In this document: positions 21,436 through 23,399 of the stretch, in pieces
Layout of the letters: each line of letters starts with the position of its first letter
Position numbering within the stretch: the stretch's first letter is position 1
Origin: Azolla pinnata
Lineage: Eukaryota > Streptophyta > Polypodiopsida > Salviniales > Salviniaceae
Direction of reading: 5' to 3'
Assembly (NCBI GenBank): GCA_037176905.1
Contig: JBBBWG010009047.1
Span: 1-23,399, forward strand
DNA: 23,399 nt
Position numbers and translations under genes: made by a program
Notes under the pieces: model-generated
What the model was told of the DNA's origin: nothing
The model's input: only the letters and a program-made list of their open reading frames with translations
The model's database searches: none

Positions 21436-21935
21436 GATGGACAATGCGCTCGCATAGTTTCCTCGGTTCTAGGGTTTTAAAGGGCTCAAGGAGTCACAAT
21501 AGTGTCAGGGGTGGTTCGAGCAAAGATTCCGCAACGGTTTCCGAAGAATATCCTCTGGATCATTGCGAGAAGTCGGCCCGGGTGATTCCATCCCTAGATC
21601 TTTCTCATTTTTCCAAAACCAAAGAGCACAATTATTACAAATATGAGATTTCACCAGGTTCGTATTGATTACAAGCACTAATTGCATCGATTCCTCCTTA
21701 CCCACCGATGTATCGGAGGCCATGTTTTTACCACATGTATACGCATAGCAGTAGTAAAAACAAGGTTTTACTTGACATGTTGGTAGTTGTATAGTTATCC
21801 GTTTGCCAGAGGGCTATCATAAGGCTGTCTTGCGCCACAATGTGTTTCGTCGCATTTCTTTGAGAATTCGGCATGACAATGATATCGGGTAGGTAGCAGT
21901 TGGCGCGGATGTCAATTGGTCTGTCTGCACATCAA

Positions 21936-21970
21936 GTTTAGGGTTTAGGGTTTGAGGGTTTAGGGTTTAG
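21936..21970 (+). repeat. Interstitial telomere-type repeats, cluster 2
   Basis: Five or so TTTAGGG units, one carrying an extra G and A (TTTGAGGG), lie 500 bases from cluster 1. A smaller related patch is at 5166-5192. Confidence 0.88.
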
Positions 21971-22313
21971 AGTGGATACACAAACATTATTGTACGTTTT
22001 GTCTTGTGGGTCAATGTTGGTCTAAGAAATGTTACTATATCTTTCTTTCTTTTATTTCTCTCTCTCTCTCTCTCTATATGTATGTATATGCATTGTTGTT
22101 TTGGTGCTACATGTGGTATGAATAGGGAGCTATTGACACTAATGTTAGTTAAGTTTGTTAGTTAAGTTTGTTATAGTCCATGGAATGATAGTAGCAGCTG
22201 TTGGATCTACTGTTGTTAGCTCGTTAGTTGCCACATTAGCACCCAATGTTAGTTAGTTAGTTACCCGCACCACCAAATTTGGAGGCTGCATGCACTTCAG
22301 CTCATTCAGCAAA

Positions 22314-22384
22314 TGATTGATTGATCGATGGATGGGTCATGTATTGATTGATGTGATTGATTGATTGATAAATTGATTGATTGG
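22314..22384. repeat. (GATT)n microsatellite
   Basis: GATT/GATC/GATG tetranucleotides with interruptions. No coding sense in any frame. Confidence 0.85.
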
Positions 22385-23247
22385 GTTCTGAAAAGCACTG
22401 TTGGAATCGGGTGCATATGTATATCCAATATGTGTGGCATTCGAATCAGAAGACGCCTCCACAAGCTACAGTAATGGATTGATGATAGATTCAGTGAGGG
22501 TTTGTAGCATATTGATCCTTGAAAGAAGTAAGAATTGGAAAGAGAAACTGTGAGTGGTAAAATTAATGAAGGAAGGGATGGAATTGGGGAATTGCATGCA
22601 GTGGGGATGAAATTCGACGTGATGTAACATGATTGGAAAGGGAATCATCATCAGGTTGAAATTTTGACGGTTCAAACGCCACAAAAATCTCAGCTGCCTT
22701 CTGCAAGATCAAGCAGTAAAAAAAAACCCTGCAAGTTGGGCGAAAAGAGAGAGAGATCAGAGAGATTGGTTCGTTATCTGTTTTTGATCATCATTTTCTT
22801 CCTGCAGCAATTATCGGCCTTTCACTTGCATGCACAGCAAGCGAATGAGCACGTGACAGAGACCAGACAGCGGAAATATCATCGATCGAAGGGAAGAATC
22901 AAATCAATCTATGGATACAGAGCGGAGTGTGGAATGAAATGGATCATGGATTTGAGAATATGAGCGATTCATGATCCGACCAGCACAGATTGAATTCTTC
23001 AGTCATGGCGCGCTGCTTGCTTGCACTGTAGGGGGGTTTTTCCACTGTATGCGTTGAATCAATCGAGCAATATTGAAGAAGCGCCATCAGAATCTGCTGT
23101 TTCAGAGGGTGATAATTATTTAATCTTCTACTTCCTTCTTCTTGAATCTGCAGCTGCAGCAGTTCGATCAGTCTTGATCATGTGCATATATATGCATGGA
23201 CTCGATCGATCGATCATGCAGCTGATTGATTAATCACGCCCCCGGTT

Positions 23248-23399
23248 GATTAATTAAGGCCCCCCCGTTGGAGATTAATTAAGGCCCCCCCGTTTGAGAT
23301 TAATTAAGCTCCCCCCGTTGGAGATTAATTAAGGCCCCCCCGTTGGAGATTAATTAAGGCCCCCCCGTTTGAGATTAATTAAGCTCCCCCCGTTGGAGA
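23248..23399. repeat. 25-bp minisatellite with 75-bp higher-order unit (cut by window end)
   Basis: Six full units start at 23248, 23273, 23298, 23323, 23348 and 23373, followed by two bases of a seventh. Each begins GATTAATTAAG, has a run of six or seven C, and ends GTTGGA or GTTTGA. Three variants occur in order (GGC7-GTTGGA, GGC7-GTTTGA, GCTC6-GTTGGA), and this order repeats exactly, so units 1-3 equal units 4-6. The array continues beyond the window. Every unit carries the palindrome TTAATTAA and a C run. Confidence 0.97.

Larger units (their letters stand above)
20214..23247. other. Gene-free 3-kb region rich in simple repeats
   Basis: No supported gene. Contents include a CCAAAT/CCAGAT-type hexamer tract near 20710-20755, a GACAGACAGACA run near 21170, telomere-like clusters, a CT tract at 22057-22075 running into TATATGTATGTATATG, GTTAGTTAAGTTT direct repeats near 22146-22172, GATT repeats and a (GATC)n patch near 23201. 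The frame at 22664-22963 has a hydrophobic stretch but no recognisable domain or supporting context. Confidence 0.55.

Noticed and set aside
22130-22265. LTR-like sequence with repeated GTTAGTTAGTT
   Set aside because: No paired LTR, primer-binding site or internal domain; simple-repeat origin is sufficient.
22664-22963. 99-codon plus frame with a hydrophobic stretch
   Set aside because: No family resemblance, no supporting promoter or splice context, and low-complexity flanks.
23248-23399. CRISPR-like regular array
   Set aside because: Units are contiguous, with no unique spacers, and the setting is a plant nucleus; it is a minisatellite.

Overview
The window is nuclear DNA from a land plant. 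The evidence is spliced genes with GT-AG introns, plant-type protein families (secreted SOUL haem-binding protein, ASH2R/TRAUCO-type SPRY protein, Cu/Zn superoxide dismutase) and interstitial TTTAGGG telomere-type repeats. The species cannot be fixed from the sequence. Genes are sparse and long AT-rich intergenic stretches with many simple repeats separate them. No bacterial-type operon, CRISPR array, rRNA gene, tRNA gene or intact transposon was found.

Layout. 1-2018: gene-free upstream DNA with a C18 run, a 14-bp inverted repeat at 1342-1404, a G-box at 1800-1807 and a (GAA)n leader. 2019-3114 (+): two-exon secreted SOUL protein. 3115-8287: 5.2 kb with no gene I can support. 8288-11938 (-): three-exon ASH2R/TRAUCO-type SPRY protein whose N-terminal half holds twelve tandem 11-residue repeats. 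11939-13090: divergent spacer containing long alternating purine-pyrimidine (Z-DNA-prone) ATGC tracts. 13091-15935 (+): an unusual locus with a short hydrophobic ORF, a 45-codon ORF and then a 567-residue charged repeat protein assembled from three exons. These ORFs abut or overlap, and an in-frame TGA sits directly before the main ATG. 15936-17311: spacer. 17312-19304 (-): seven-exon Cu/Zn superoxide dismutase ending in a 29-nt exon. 19626-20213: four-copy tandem repeat upstream of the SOD gene. 20214-23247: no gene, with telomere-like and GATT repeats. 23248-23399: 25-bp minisatellite with a 75-bp higher-order unit, cut by the window end.

The genes are not an evident pathway. The ASH2R-like gene (chromatin, H3K4 methylation) and the charged repeat gene are divergent and may share a promoter region. 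The charged repeat gene and SOD converge. The best candidate for something undescribed is the 13.1-15.9 kb locus: a lineage-specific-looking Cys-motif repeat protein behind two short ORFs.
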